The notes under the pieces are model-generated. The model worked only from the letters and a program-made list of their open reading frames with translations, did no database searches and was not told the origin of the DNA. A program made the position numbers and the translations under genes. Source: Paenibacillus senegalensis JC66 (GTDB taxonomy: Bacteria > Bacillota > Bacilli > Paenibacillales > NBRC-103111). Taken from it: a stretch of 64,000 nucleotides of DNA. Positions 34,357-42,882 of this stretch are shown here, piece by piece (the stretch's first letter is position 1; every line of letters begins with the position of its first letter). The stretch is from NCBI RefSeq assembly GCF_000285515.1, contig NZ_HE610958.1:574512-638511 (forward strand). Direction: 5' to 3'.

Positions 34357-35595
34357 CTATAGACTGCTTGCCTTATTCTCACCGGAAGTGACCATCATCA
34401 TCGGGGTCAGTAGATAACAGAGCAAGCCGCCGGCCCCAGCGAAAAGCAGCGCTCCCCACCAGGGAAAGAGCATGAGTCCGAATAGCAGGGAAACCAGCGC
34501 GGCGCCTGGCACAGCAATGAAGGCCACGGCCTTGCCCATTCCCTCGCGTACTATGGTCCCCTCAACAGAGAGTACCGATATAATCGGTATATGCTGTACG
34601 TCCTCCACTTTTAATTTCGCCATATAGAGGACGACCCAGGTAAGAAACAGCCACATCAGCCACTTCATCCAGAGCGGCACGACCAACAGCACGAACAGGG
34701 AAATACCAATCACCAGCAAGTACAATTCCACATCGGATGGAGTGCGGAAAAATAGCTTGATATAAGCTTCCGCCAAGCCATTAACCGGGTCCCGCTTCTT
34801 GAACAACCGGTTGGAGGAACGGAACAACAGCGGTCTGGCCCGAGAAGGCTTGGGCCGGATAGGCACGGCATAGCTGATCCATAAGCCTGCAATTCTTAGC
34901 TTCGCTTTGCGGTCTCGCTGAATATCCTTCTCCAGATCAACCAGGGAAGCCAACTTGTCTGTCCACAACATAAAGAAAGTTAAAGATAACGCAATTAGCC
35001 ATGCAAGGCTCCACCAGCTGCTAACCGTTAGCAGCAGAAAGGCCCCGACAGCATAGATCATCCAGCCCAGGAGCCCGATTCCTAATCTCAGCAGGTACGC
35101 CTTCCAATCGGAACGCCGATCAGCCTTTTGCCGAGCAAGAATAACATTCATCGAGGTGAACAAGGTCAGTAGAGCCAAGGCTGCAATCTGCACCCCGCTA
35201 TATTCTGGAAGCAGTACAGGCAATAGCAGAAAGATCAGATGAACGGTCTGTACAGTCTGGATAACTAAGGTGTAGATGAACCCCCTTAACCGCAAGCCCT
35301 TAATCCATTCTGGAGCCTTGGTCAAGACGATTTGATCTGCCGGTTCTACAAAATATCGCAGTGTCCGCATTCCCGATATGGCATACAGAAAGAGCAAAAA
35401 ATAAAGAAAGGGAATCTCCTGTAAAACCAATGGCAGCTCCCGCAAGGCTTGTACATATAAAAAGCCTCCTACCAGCAAAGCGGGTACGACAATATATAAA
35501 GCCACCACCCAGTCAAAAGCCATATAGACAGCCTTCCATTGGAAGACGGTATTTTCCTTCAATCTATTGCGAAACAATCGGTTAACAGTTATCAA
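34357..35595 (-). CDS. ecsB: ABC transporter permease EcsB
   Basis: A 412-aa membrane protein with about ten membrane segments, partner of EcsA; the Ecs transporter affects protein secretion, sporulation and regulated proteolysis in B. subtilis. The N-terminus VNRLFRNRLKENTVFQWKAV and the central WISYAVPIRPKPSRARPLLF fit EcsB. The TTG at 35595 is chosen: it follows the ecsA stop by 16 nt with an AAAGGCGG site between, and the length then equals the family norm; a start at 35712 would overlap ecsA by 100 bp. EcsC is absent. Confidence 0.87.
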   Translation of the reverse strand: MITVNRLFRNRLKENTVFQWKAVYMAFDWVVALYIVVPALLVGGFLYVQALRELPLVLQEIPFLYFLLFLYAISGMRTLRYFVEPADQIVLTKAPEWIKGLRLRGFIYTLVIQTVQTVHLIFLLLPVLLPEYSGVQIAALALLTLFTSMNVILARQKADRRSDWKAYLLRLGIGLLGWMIYAVGAFLLLTVSSWWSLAWLIALSLTFFMLWTDKLASLVDLEKDIQRDRKAKLRIAGLWISYAVPIRPKPSRARPLLFRSSNRLFKKRDPVNGLAEAYIKLFFRTPSDVELYLLVIGISLFVLLVVPLWMKWLMWLFLTWVVLYMAKLKVEDVQHIPIISVLSVEGTIVREGMGKAVAFIAVPGAALVSLLFGLMLFPWWGALLFAGAGGLLCYLLTPMMMVTSGENKASSL

Positions 35596-35611
35596 TTTCC
35601 CGCCGCCTTTC

Positions 35612-36394
35612 CTACAACAGGGAGTTGAAGCATTCAAACAAGCTTCCCTGCGTGAGGCCGCATTGCTCCCGAATAGCCTGCAGGTTGCCGCTGGCGACCA
35701 GGCGCCCCTCATTCATTAACAGAAATTGATCACAGATTCGTTCAGCTGTATCCAACACATGGGTAGACATAAGCACGCCCGCTCCTTGCTGCCGCGCATC
35801 CTCCAGCAGTTCCAAAAAGTCCTTGATGGCCCTTGGGTCCAATCCGATAAAAGGCTCATCTACAATGAACACATCAGGCTTCTGCAAAAACGCTAAAATG
35901 AGCATCACCTTCTGCTGCATCCCTTTAGAAAAAGAAGAAGGCAAATGGTGCTTTACCGCCTGCATTCTGAAAATATCCAACAGCTCATTCGCCCGCTTTA
36001 TAAATTGAGCATCTTCAATCTTCCAAGCAGAAGCAGCCAGCTCCAGATGCTCCCACAAAGTCAGCCGTTCATAAAGAATCGGGTGTTCAGGGATGTAAGA
36101 ATATGTTCCCTGTCTCGAAAGCGTACCCTTCATGTCTTTGAGCTGGCCAAGAATCGCTTTGATCGTTGTGCTCTTGCCTGCACCGTTAGGCCCGATCAAG
36201 CCAACCCACTCGCCGGCTTCAAGCTGGAAGGCTACGTCACGGATAACGCCTCTCTTGCCCTCGTATCCGGCCTCCTCGATTTGAACCTTTAGCAAAGCTT
36301 CTTCTGCTAAAAGAGGATCGGGCAAATAATCTGTAGAATTCGCTGAGGGTTTCGCCAGGGTTTTGGCTGCAGTGTCGTTCTTGCTTTCCTGCAT
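35612..36394 (-). CDS. ecsA: ABC transporter ATP-binding protein EcsA
   Basis: About 260 aa. Walker A GLIGPNGAGKST, Q-loop region YSYIPEHPILYERLTLWEHL, signature SFSKGMQQKVML, Walker B VFIVDEPFIGLDP and the H-loop STHVLD. It begins with an unusual Ser/Ala/Lys-rich leader of about 30 residues before the ABC domain. ATG 36394 has AAAGGGG upstream; the GTG at 36412 would overlap that site. First gene of the ecsAB pair. Confidence 0.92.
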   Translation of the reverse strand: MQESKNDTAAKTLAKPSANSTDYLPDPLLAEEALLKVQIEEAGYEGKRGVIRDVAFQLEAGEWVGLIGPNGAGKSTTIKAILGQLKDMKGTLSRQGTYSYIPEHPILYERLTLWEHLELAASAWKIEDAQFIKRANELLDIFRMQAVKHHLPSSFSKGMQQKVMLILAFLQKPDVFIVDEPFIGLDPRAIKDFLELLEDARQQGAGVLMSTHVLDTAERICDQFLLMNEGRLVASGNLQAIREQCGLTQGSLFECFNSLL

Positions 36395-36500
36395 GGATAA
36401 TGCCCCTTTCACAACTTAAGCTTGCCTCAATAATCTCCTTAGTAATACGCAGCTCTCTGCTATAGTTTTCATATTTTTAGTCCCTACTACCCGAAGGGAT

Positions 36501-36704
36501 TTACAGCCAATTGATGATAGCGTTTACAATTCCGCCTATAAGACCAATAGCCAAGAGAGAAACCGCTCCCCCTGTAACAACAAATAAAATTCTCTGGGCA
36601 GAAGGCTGGGCAGAATGGGCGGAAGGCAAAGAGCATTTCACACACTTGCCCCTGGTCCCTACAGCTGCTCCACAGCCAGAACAATATTGTTTTTGACCAC
36701 TCAT
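36501..36704 (-). CDS. small zinc-ribbon membrane protein
   Basis: 67 aa: MSGQKQYCSGCGAAVGTRGK with CxxC and a second CVKC pair form a zinc ribbon. It is followed by a Ser/Ala/Gln linker and one C-terminal membrane segment (ILFVVTGGAVSLLAIGLIGG). GGAGGG lies 8 nt before the ATG at 36704. Function unknown. It is located between ecsA and a cardiolipin synthase gene. Confidence 0.75.
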   Translation of the reverse strand: MSGQKQYCSGCGAAVGTRGKCVKCSLPSAHSAQPSAQRILFVVTGGAVSLLAIGLIGGIVNAIINWL

Positions 36705-36824
36705 ACCCACTGCCCTCCATTCATCTTCATACCCTTCATTGTATAACGGCCCTTTACTACGTATGACACTTTCTTCAGCTGGATTGTTCCACTCTCTGAC
36801 ATAGTATTTTGGGCAAAATGCACA

Positions 36825-38243
36825 TTAAAAAAGAGGCGATACAAGATGAGCTGCCACTTCTTTAACTTTATCCTTGAAGGGACGCTCCAGATAGCTTTCA
36901 TAAGTGATTTCCTTGCTGTCAGCCAAATCCTTGTCAAAATCGTTTTGCAGACGGGAAATCGTTTGCGGGTCGAAAAACAAAGCGTTAATTTCAAAGTTTT
37001 TGAAATAACTGCGCATGTCCATATTCGCAGTGCCTACGCTGCATATGCAGTCATCAATCAGAGTAACCTTGGCATGCAAAAAGCCTTTAGCGTAATAATA
37101 AAAGCGCACCCCCGCCTGAAGAAGCTCCTTGATGTAGGAGCGGGAGGCCCAATAGATGACCCTGCTGTCTGGAATAGCCGGCAGCAAAATAGTAACCTTT
37201 ACCCCGCTTAATGTAGCGAGCTTTAAGGCACTAATTATGGCCCGGTCCGGAATAAAATACGGCGTTGCAATGCGAATGGAATGCTTGGCTGCGGTAATAC
37301 ATGCCATCACACTCGCCTGGATTACCTCGCGGTAGCCGTCCGGCCCCCCTGCAACGATTTGTACCCATTCTATCGAATGCTGACTCACCTCAGGAAAATA
37401 CGGTTTCCCGGCAAGCTTCTTTCCGGTTACATGCTTCCAATCCGCCATAAAGGTTTCCTGCAGGCTGTATACGGCCTCCCCTTCAATCTGCACGTGAGTA
37501 TCCCGCCAAAATCCGAGCTTAGGATCCTTCCCTAAGTATTCGTCTCCAACATTAATTCCGCCAAAAAAACCGATTCGGCCGTCGATGACCACAATTTTAC
37601 GATGGTTGCGGTAATTAATTTTGTTAGCAAATAGAGAAAGCCAGGGAGGCGAAAAGCAGCCTGTTTCCACACCATAGCGCTGCAGGCGCTCGATAAACCC
37701 TTTGGACAATTGATGGCTGCCTATACCATCATACAGCAATCTAACCTCCACGCCGTCTTTTGCTTTTTTGATCATCCGCTCGGCAAACTGTTCGCCTATA
37801 CCCTGCTCACGAAATATGTAGTAGTCCAGATGGATGTGGTGTACGGCCGTTTCCATGGCCTTAAGAATAGCTTCAAAAGTGGCCTGTCCATTCGTCAAGA
37901 TACGATTTTTATTGAATTTGGACATCTTGGATGGAGCCGGAAAGCGGCTTAGTAATTGAAGCAGCTTGCGGTCAACCCGGGGGCACACTTGACAAATCTC
38001 ATGCCACTCTTCCTTCACCTCTTCTTGTCCGGATGAGGTTGGGATGAGCTGTTCCTCCCGGTGCCGCCTCCTGCTTCCCGGATAACGCCTTTCTATAAAA
38101 AAATACATAACTAGACCTGCCAGGGGCAACATTATAAGTACCAACAGCCAGGCGAGCGCTTTTGCCGGCTGCCGAAATTCCAGAAAAATAATAACAAGGA
38201 CTTGCAATAATAGAAAAGCCAGTCCCGCAGTAATCCAGATCAA
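36825..38243 (-). CDS. cls: cardiolipin synthase (PLD family), first copy
   Basis: Condenses two phosphatidylglycerol molecules into cardiolipin at the membrane. 472 aa with two N-terminal membrane segments (about residues 3-22 and 32-50) and two HKD motifs: NYRNHRKIVVIDGRIGFFGG (near 225) and FLHAKVTLIDDCICSVGTAN (near 405). The TTG at 38243 is supported by AAGGAG 9 nt upstream. A second cardiolipin synthase is at 60385-61821. The 5' region overlaps the start of the divergent ger operon, so the promoters of both must lie in or near each other's leader. Confidence 0.94.
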   Translation of the reverse strand: MIWITAGLAFLLLQVLVIIFLEFRQPAKALAWLLVLIMLPLAGLVMYFFIERRYPGSRRRHREEQLIPTSSGQEEVKEEWHEICQVCPRVDRKLLQLLSRFPAPSKMSKFNKNRILTNGQATFEAILKAMETAVHHIHLDYYIFREQGIGEQFAERMIKKAKDGVEVRLLYDGIGSHQLSKGFIERLQRYGVETGCFSPPWLSLFANKINYRNHRKIVVIDGRIGFFGGINVGDEYLGKDPKLGFWRDTHVQIEGEAVYSLQETFMADWKHVTGKKLAGKPYFPEVSQHSIEWVQIVAGGPDGYREVIQASVMACITAAKHSIRIATPYFIPDRAIISALKLATLSGVKVTILLPAIPDSRVIYWASRSYIKELLQAGVRFYYYAKGFLHAKVTLIDDCICSVGTANMDMRSYFKNFEINALFFDPQTISRLQNDFDKDLADSKEITYESYLERPFKDKVKEVAAHLVSPLF

Positions 38244-38431
38244 ATGCTTCAGCTCCTTCTCCCCGTTCCTTTGCTAAGCGGGCGGGCTCCAATAAGCCAA
38301 ACAAGCCGGGTGATAACAGTGTTTCCAAAAAAAACAAAAATAAAAAGACGGGCGAACCGGTTACCGATCTGCCATTTGTCCAAGACTTTGAAAAAGTCGA
38401 TATCTCCCCTTCCCTCGATGAAAATGAAAGG

Positions 38432-39997
38432 ATGATCAAAGAGCTGTTTAATGATTGTTCGGATATAGTTATCCGGCCCTTCACGATGAGCAACGGCACA
38501 AGAGCGATGGCCGTTCTTGTTGACGGGCTCGTCATCTCGGATATGGTCGATGATGCGCTGCGGGCCGCTATGCTGTGGAAGGGCAGCGATGGCAGAGATG
38601 CAGCCGAAGCGATGCAAGAAGTTTTTCCAGTATCCCAAATTAGTTTGGCCCATAACTACAAAGATTTGCTGCACGGAGTGCTGGGGGGAGATACGGCCAT
38701 TATTATCGACAACCAGACAGAAGTTGTGCTTTGGGGCATTCGCGGCCCCACTACCCGGGGTGTTTCGGAGCCAAGCAGTGAAGAATCGGTTAGAGGACCG
38801 CGAGAAGGGTTTATCGAGCTTTTAAGAACGAACACCTCTCTGCTCCGGCGTAAAATCCGTTCACCCCGGCTAAAAATGAAGCCGATGGTTATCGGCAAAC
38901 ACAGCAATACGGACGTTGTCGTCTCCTATATAGAAGGGTTGACCAATCCGGATTTAGTAGAAGAAGTTGTAACCCGTCTTAAGAAGGTGGATATTGACGG
39001 GGTGTTTGAATCGGGGTATTTGGAAGAGTTCATTCAAGACAGTTCCTACTCCCCTTTCCCGCAGCTTCAGTATTCGGAAAAGCCGGATACGATTGCAGCA
39101 GCGCTGCTTCAGGGGAGGGTCGCTGTCCTCGTAGACGGAACTCCTTTTGCCCTGCTTGCGCCCACCACCTTCTTTCAGCTAATGCAGGCGTCGGAAGACT
39201 ACTACGAGCGGTTTCAGATCTCCACCCTGATCCGCTGGCTAAGATACATTTTTCTTATTATGTCTCTTGTTATACCGGCCCTTTATGTCGCCATTACTAC
39301 TTTTCATTCCGAGCTGCTGCCTACAGGACTATTGTTAAGCATTGCCGCCGCCAGAGAATCAATTCCTTTCCCGGCCGTAGTGGAGGCCTTGATTATGGAA
39401 GTCATTTTTGAAGCTCTGCGGGAGGCCGGCATCCGGTTGCCGCGGGCCGTGGGGTCAGCCATCGGTATTCTTGGAGCTCTCGTAATCGGGACGGCTGCTG
39501 TCGAAGCGGGAATCGTCTCCGCACCTATCGTTATCGTCGTTTCGATCACGGGCATTGCTTCCTTTACGATTCCGCACTTCAGCGGCGCTATCGCTGTAAG
39601 GATGCTTAGATTTCCGCTGTTAATTATCGCATCCATATTCGGGATCTACGGAGTTTTGGTCGGCATCCTGCTTATTTTAGGCCATATGGCCAACCTCCGC
39701 TCATTCGGGGTACCTTATCTGACCCCATTAGGCCCGACAAATTGGAAGGACATAAAAGACACTCTGATTCGCGCCCCGCAATGGCAGCTGACTACTCGCC
39801 CAAGCTTCGTGGGGGCGCAGGATAATGTCCGGGTGAATGAAGCGATATCCCGTGAAATTAGCCAGCATAATGGCCAGAAAGGTATTGGAGATGATCATAA
39901 TCAATCCGGGCAGTCCCATCATGGAGCACCCTCATCAGAACAAGACCGCAGCTCCGGTTCCCGGGAAGGGAACGATGAAGGAGGAGGGCGCTCATGA
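38432..39997 (+). CDS. spore germinant receptor A subunit (GerA family), 5' end out of frame
   Basis: Membrane protein of the spore inner membrane that helps sense germinants. At least 521 aa, with N-terminal cytoplasmic subdomains, then about five membrane segments. Family features: SRDDYYER-like ASEDYYERFQISTLIRWLRY, LPTGLLLSIAAARESIPFP, EALREAGIRLPRAVGSAIGI and PYLTPLGPTNWKD. The ATG at 38432 is unlikely to be the true start: the same frame continues upstream with family-like residues (DISPSLDENER) but has no ATG, GTG or TTG back to a stop at 38231. One frame over, several starts (GTG 38319 and others) lead into an A8 run at 38327-38334, where one extra A would join them to this frame. It overlaps the next gene by 4 bp. 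Confidence 0.88.
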   Translation: MIKELFNDCSDIVIRPFTMSNGTRAMAVLVDGLVISDMVDDALRAAMLWKGSDGRDAAEAMQEVFPVSQISLAHNYKDLLHGVLGGDTAIIIDNQTEVVLWGIRGPTTRGVSEPSSEESVRGPREGFIELLRTNTSLLRRKIRSPRLKMKPMVIGKHSNTDVVVSYIEGLTNPDLVEEVVTRLKKVDIDGVFESGYLEEFIQDSSYSPFPQLQYSEKPDTIAAALLQGRVAVLVDGTPFALLAPTTFFQLMQASEDYYERFQISTLIRWLRYIFLIMSLVIPALYVAITTFHSELLPTGLLLSIAAARESIPFPAVVEALIMEVIFEALREAGIRLPRAVGSAIGILGALVIGTAAVEAGIVSAPIVIVVSITGIASFTIPHFSGAIAVRMLRFPLLIIASIFGIYGVLVGILLILGHMANLRSFGVPYLTPLGPTNWKDIKDTLIRAPQWQLTTRPSFVGAQDNVRVNEAISREISQHNGQKGIGDDHNQSGQSHHGAPSSEQDRSSGSREGNDEGGGRS

Positions 39998-41172
39998 TTT
40001 CATGGTTCGCTTCCCGTGCCCGCCGTACAGCTATTCTGATCATTGCTCTGTCTCTCCTGCTTGCCGGCTGCTGGGATCGGATTGAGCTGAATGACATGGC
40101 TTTCGTTGTCGCTATCGGAGTAGATGTCGAGGATAACGGACAATATCGGGTCGCAGTGCAGATTCCCTTAACAGGAAAGCTGGGCGGACCTGAGGGCGGC
40201 GAAGGCGGCTCCGGAGGAAGTGGCGAGATATTTACCAATTACGCCATCGCTGATTCCTTAATGGAGGCTTATACGATGCTGCAGAACCGAATGCCAAGAC
40301 GATTAAAATTCGGACATTATCGCGTGCTCGTTATGGGCGAAGAGTATGCCCGCCAAGGAATGAAAGGCTTATTCGATCTGCTGGCCCGAAAAAGCGAGAA
40401 TCGTCTGTCTGTCTTTCCCCTCGTAGCCAAAGGCAAGGCGTTCGATTTGCTGCAGACCCAGCCTTCCCTCGAGAAATTTCCGAGTGAAGGGCTTAGGGAA
40501 TTGGCCAAAACAGGCGAAATGACGGCCTACACGCTTAAGGATACTGCTTATTCCCTAAGCCATACCGGTGGTGATCCGGTTCTGATCTATATGGGCAGCA
40601 GCAAACTGACTCCCGAGGAAGGGGAGCCGATTGAGGATATGAAGATATTTGGCTATGCCCAATTCTCCTCGGACCGGATGATCGATATTTTTGACCGGGA
40701 TGCCGCCATCGGCCTCAATTGGCTGCGCGGAATCATAAAGCCTTACACGGTTGCCGTAAACCTGGATGAAGATAACCGGGTCGTCTTCAACGTTATTTCC
40801 TCGCAAACCAAGCTGCTTCCCGAGGTGGACGACCATAACCGCTTGTCGGTTGATGTGCAGGTGACTGCCCGTTTAGAGCTGTCCGAAAACAAGAGCGATA
40901 ACGACCTCATTGAAGACCACATTTTGGAGAAGGTCAAAGCAGATGCAGCGGACATTATTCATGGGCAAATTACAGAAGCTGTCAATCTGATCAAAAAAAA
41001 TGGCGCAGATTCAGCGAATATCGGATTGACTCTTTACAGGAAGCAGCCGGCGAAATGGCCTAGTCTGCAGGAGGATTGGCCCGAAATTTTAAAGGCGGCC
41101 GACTTTCAAATTCAGGTGGTTACCGATATTGAGCAGGTAGGCTTAATTAGCGAGAACATAGTCAGGAGGTAA
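39994..41172 (+). CDS. spore germination lipoprotein, Ger(x)C family
   Basis: A 392-aa C subunit of a germinant receptor. Signal peptide with lipobox LAGC (Cys about residue 26) followed by WDRIELNDMAFVVAIGVD, which is the family hallmark. Later FGHYRVLVMGEEYARQG and the conserved C-terminal region with NLIKKNGAD. A Gly/Glu-rich insert (GGPEGGEGGSGGSGE) interrupts the first domain. The start overlaps the A-subunit stop (ATGA), showing translational coupling. Confidence 0.93.
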   Translation: MISWFASRARRTAILIIALSLLLAGCWDRIELNDMAFVVAIGVDVEDNGQYRVAVQIPLTGKLGGPEGGEGGSGGSGEIFTNYAIADSLMEAYTMLQNRMPRRLKFGHYRVLVMGEEYARQGMKGLFDLLARKSENRLSVFPLVAKGKAFDLLQTQPSLEKFPSEGLRELAKTGEMTAYTLKDTAYSLSHTGGDPVLIYMGSSKLTPEEGEPIEDMKIFGYAQFSSDRMIDIFDRDAAIGLNWLRGIIKPYTVAVNLDEDNRVVFNVISSQTKLLPEVDDHNRLSVDVQVTARLELSENKSDNDLIEDHILEKVKADAADIIHGQITEAVNLIKKNGADSANIGLTLYRKQPAKWPSLQEDWPEILKAADFQIQVVTDIEQVGLISENIVRR

Positions 41173-41175
41173 AGT

Positions 41176-41427
41176 ATGAACCCCATTTTTGCAGTTCCAT
41201 TCGTGATCGGCTATATCCTATGGATCCTTATCGATTACTCGAAGGTTAGGGACAGCGTCCGCTCCAAGATTGTGTTTATCGCTATACAAGTACTGACTGC
41301 TGTGCTTTTCGTTGCTGTATTCTTGAATTTTCGAATGCCTAACCCGGTTACCGCCATCAACGAAATCATTTATCCTTGGGCCCAATCCTTGATAGGGGAG
41401 ATCTCTTATGTCAAAATTGGTGATTAG
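41176..41427 (+). CDS. small two-membrane-segment germination protein (D-subunit-like)
   Basis: 83 aa with two membrane segments (about residues 5-22 and 35-53) and a short tail. It sits between the C and B subunit genes and overlaps gerB by 20 bp. Small two-TM proteins of this kind are known as D subunits in some GerA-type operons and modulate germination. AGGAGG precedes the ATG (41167-41172, partly in the upstream stop). The assignment rests on size, topology and position. Confidence 0.75.
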   Translation: MNPIFAVPFVIGYILWILIDYSKVRDSVRSKIVFIAIQVLTAVLFVAVFLNFRMPNPVTAINEIIYPWAQSLIGEISYVKIGD

Positions 41428-42760
41428 CAGCCGTCAGCTGACTTATCTGATCGCTTCTACCCTGATCACTGCAAGCATCATCAATGATCCTCAGCAATTG
41501 GCCAGAAGCACGGGACATGACGCTGTTTTTTCCTATGCTCTGGCTTTGCTCTACGGCTTGGGAATTGGCTATGTGTTCTACGCATTGGCCCGCAGGTATC
41601 CCGGCAAAAACCTGTTTGAGATCAGCTTTCTGCTCGCTGGAAAATGGGGAGGCGGCTTCATAAACCTTCTTTTAATGCTTAATATCTGGTTTGTGTTTGT
41701 CCGAGACTCGTATACGACGACTACTTTTTTGCGAACTACGCTGCTGCAAAGGACGCCACCGGAAATTTTGCTGCTGCTTTTCATTTCGGTGATCATTTAT
41801 TACGGTCAAACCAGCATCGAGGTAACTGCAAGGGTAAATGAGATCGTATTTCCCTTCATTTTCATTGTGCTGATCGGGCTGCCGCTGCTGCTGCTAAATG
41901 AGATTTCCCTAACTCAATGGGAGCCTCTGTTCACTCAACCGGGAAGCCAGCTGGTGCTCGGGAATCTGTTAAACGCCGCCCGTTTTGGCGATCTTATTGT
42001 AATTGGCGCATTCCTGCACACCATTGCAAACTCCAGGCACTTGCTGACTGCTATCAGATACGGAGCTATTTTGTCCGGAATGATCTTGACGATAGTGGTT
42101 GCCACCTCCATGGCGGTATTTGGTGCCGATATCGTAGCAAGATTAAACTTTCCATTTTACTCCCTGGTTTCCCAGATCCACATTACCGATTTTCTTGACC
42201 GGCTGGATGTGTTTATGTTTAGTCTTTATTTTCCATCGGCGGTTATCAATGTTGTCTTTTCTTTCATGGCCTTTTTGGTTGGCCTTTCCGCCTTTACCGG
42301 TAAGAAGGACCATACTCCTTACAGCCGCTCCATGGGATGGTTCTTTCTGCTGGTCATTCCGATAAGCTTCCGTAACATTGTCGAGCTGACACAGTTTACT
42401 TTTTTCGCCTATCCTTTCTTTGTACTGCTGACCCAACCCGTGCTGTTAGTGTGTTTGTTCGTTCTGGGAGTTATGAGAAAACGGAGAGCTCCGATTCAGG
42501 ATCATGAAGATAACACGAGCCAGCAGGCTGAATCTTCGCATCACCAGAGCGGCGGCCGTTATGGCAAAAATTCATTAAGAATATGGATGCGCTTGACCCA
42601 CTTTTTCATGCTGGCAGCCTTGTTGTTGATTATAGCAGGGGTTTGGTTAGGCAAAGCTTACTCTTGGGCAGGTGCCGTCTGTTCACTAGGCTACGGCCTT
42701 TGCTTGATTGCTATCTTCATTACCTCGACATATGAGCGGCGCCAGGCAGGTGCGGGTTAG
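41408..42760 (+). CDS. spore germination permease-like B subunit (GerB family)
   Basis: A 450-aa member of the amino-acid-permease-like B subunits. Ten membrane segments as usual (SSRQLTYLIASTLITASIIN at the start; FISVIIYYGQTSIEVTARV; RLDVFMFSLYFPSAVINVVF), then an unusual C-terminal extension of about 85 residues: a hydrophilic Gln/His/Ser linker and two more membrane segments (about 395-415 and 420-440). Typical family length is near 365 aa. It overlaps the D-like gene. Confidence 0.92.
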   Translation: MSKLVISSRQLTYLIASTLITASIINDPQQLARSTGHDAVFSYALALLYGLGIGYVFYALARRYPGKNLFEISFLLAGKWGGGFINLLLMLNIWFVFVRDSYTTTTFLRTTLLQRTPPEILLLLFISVIIYYGQTSIEVTARVNEIVFPFIFIVLIGLPLLLLNEISLTQWEPLFTQPGSQLVLGNLLNAARFGDLIVIGAFLHTIANSRHLLTAIRYGAILSGMILTIVVATSMAVFGADIVARLNFPFYSLVSQIHITDFLDRLDVFMFSLYFPSAVINVVFSFMAFLVGLSAFTGKKDHTPYSRSMGWFFLLVIPISFRNIVELTQFTFFAYPFFVLLTQPVLLVCLFVLGVMRKRRAPIQDHEDNTSQQAESSHHQSGGRYGKNSLRIWMRLTHFFMLAALLLIIAGVWLGKAYSWAGAVCSLGYGLCLIAIFITSTYERRQAGAG

Positions 42761-42882
42761 TCCACTCATTATGGGGAGTGCCTCTAATCATATGACTGCA
42801 ATCACTATGGGATTGCTGGCGTTTCGGTTACAATGGTTACTAAATAGATGTTCAGAGTTATAAGTTGCGGGAGAGCGGAATC

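Noticed and set aside
38244-38435. 63-codon plus-strand open frame starting back-to-back with the cardiolipin synthase start
   Set aside because: Not accepted as a separate gene: no ribosome site at the ATG, and its second half overlaps the germination gene in another frame. It matters only as the possible upstream frame of that gene.
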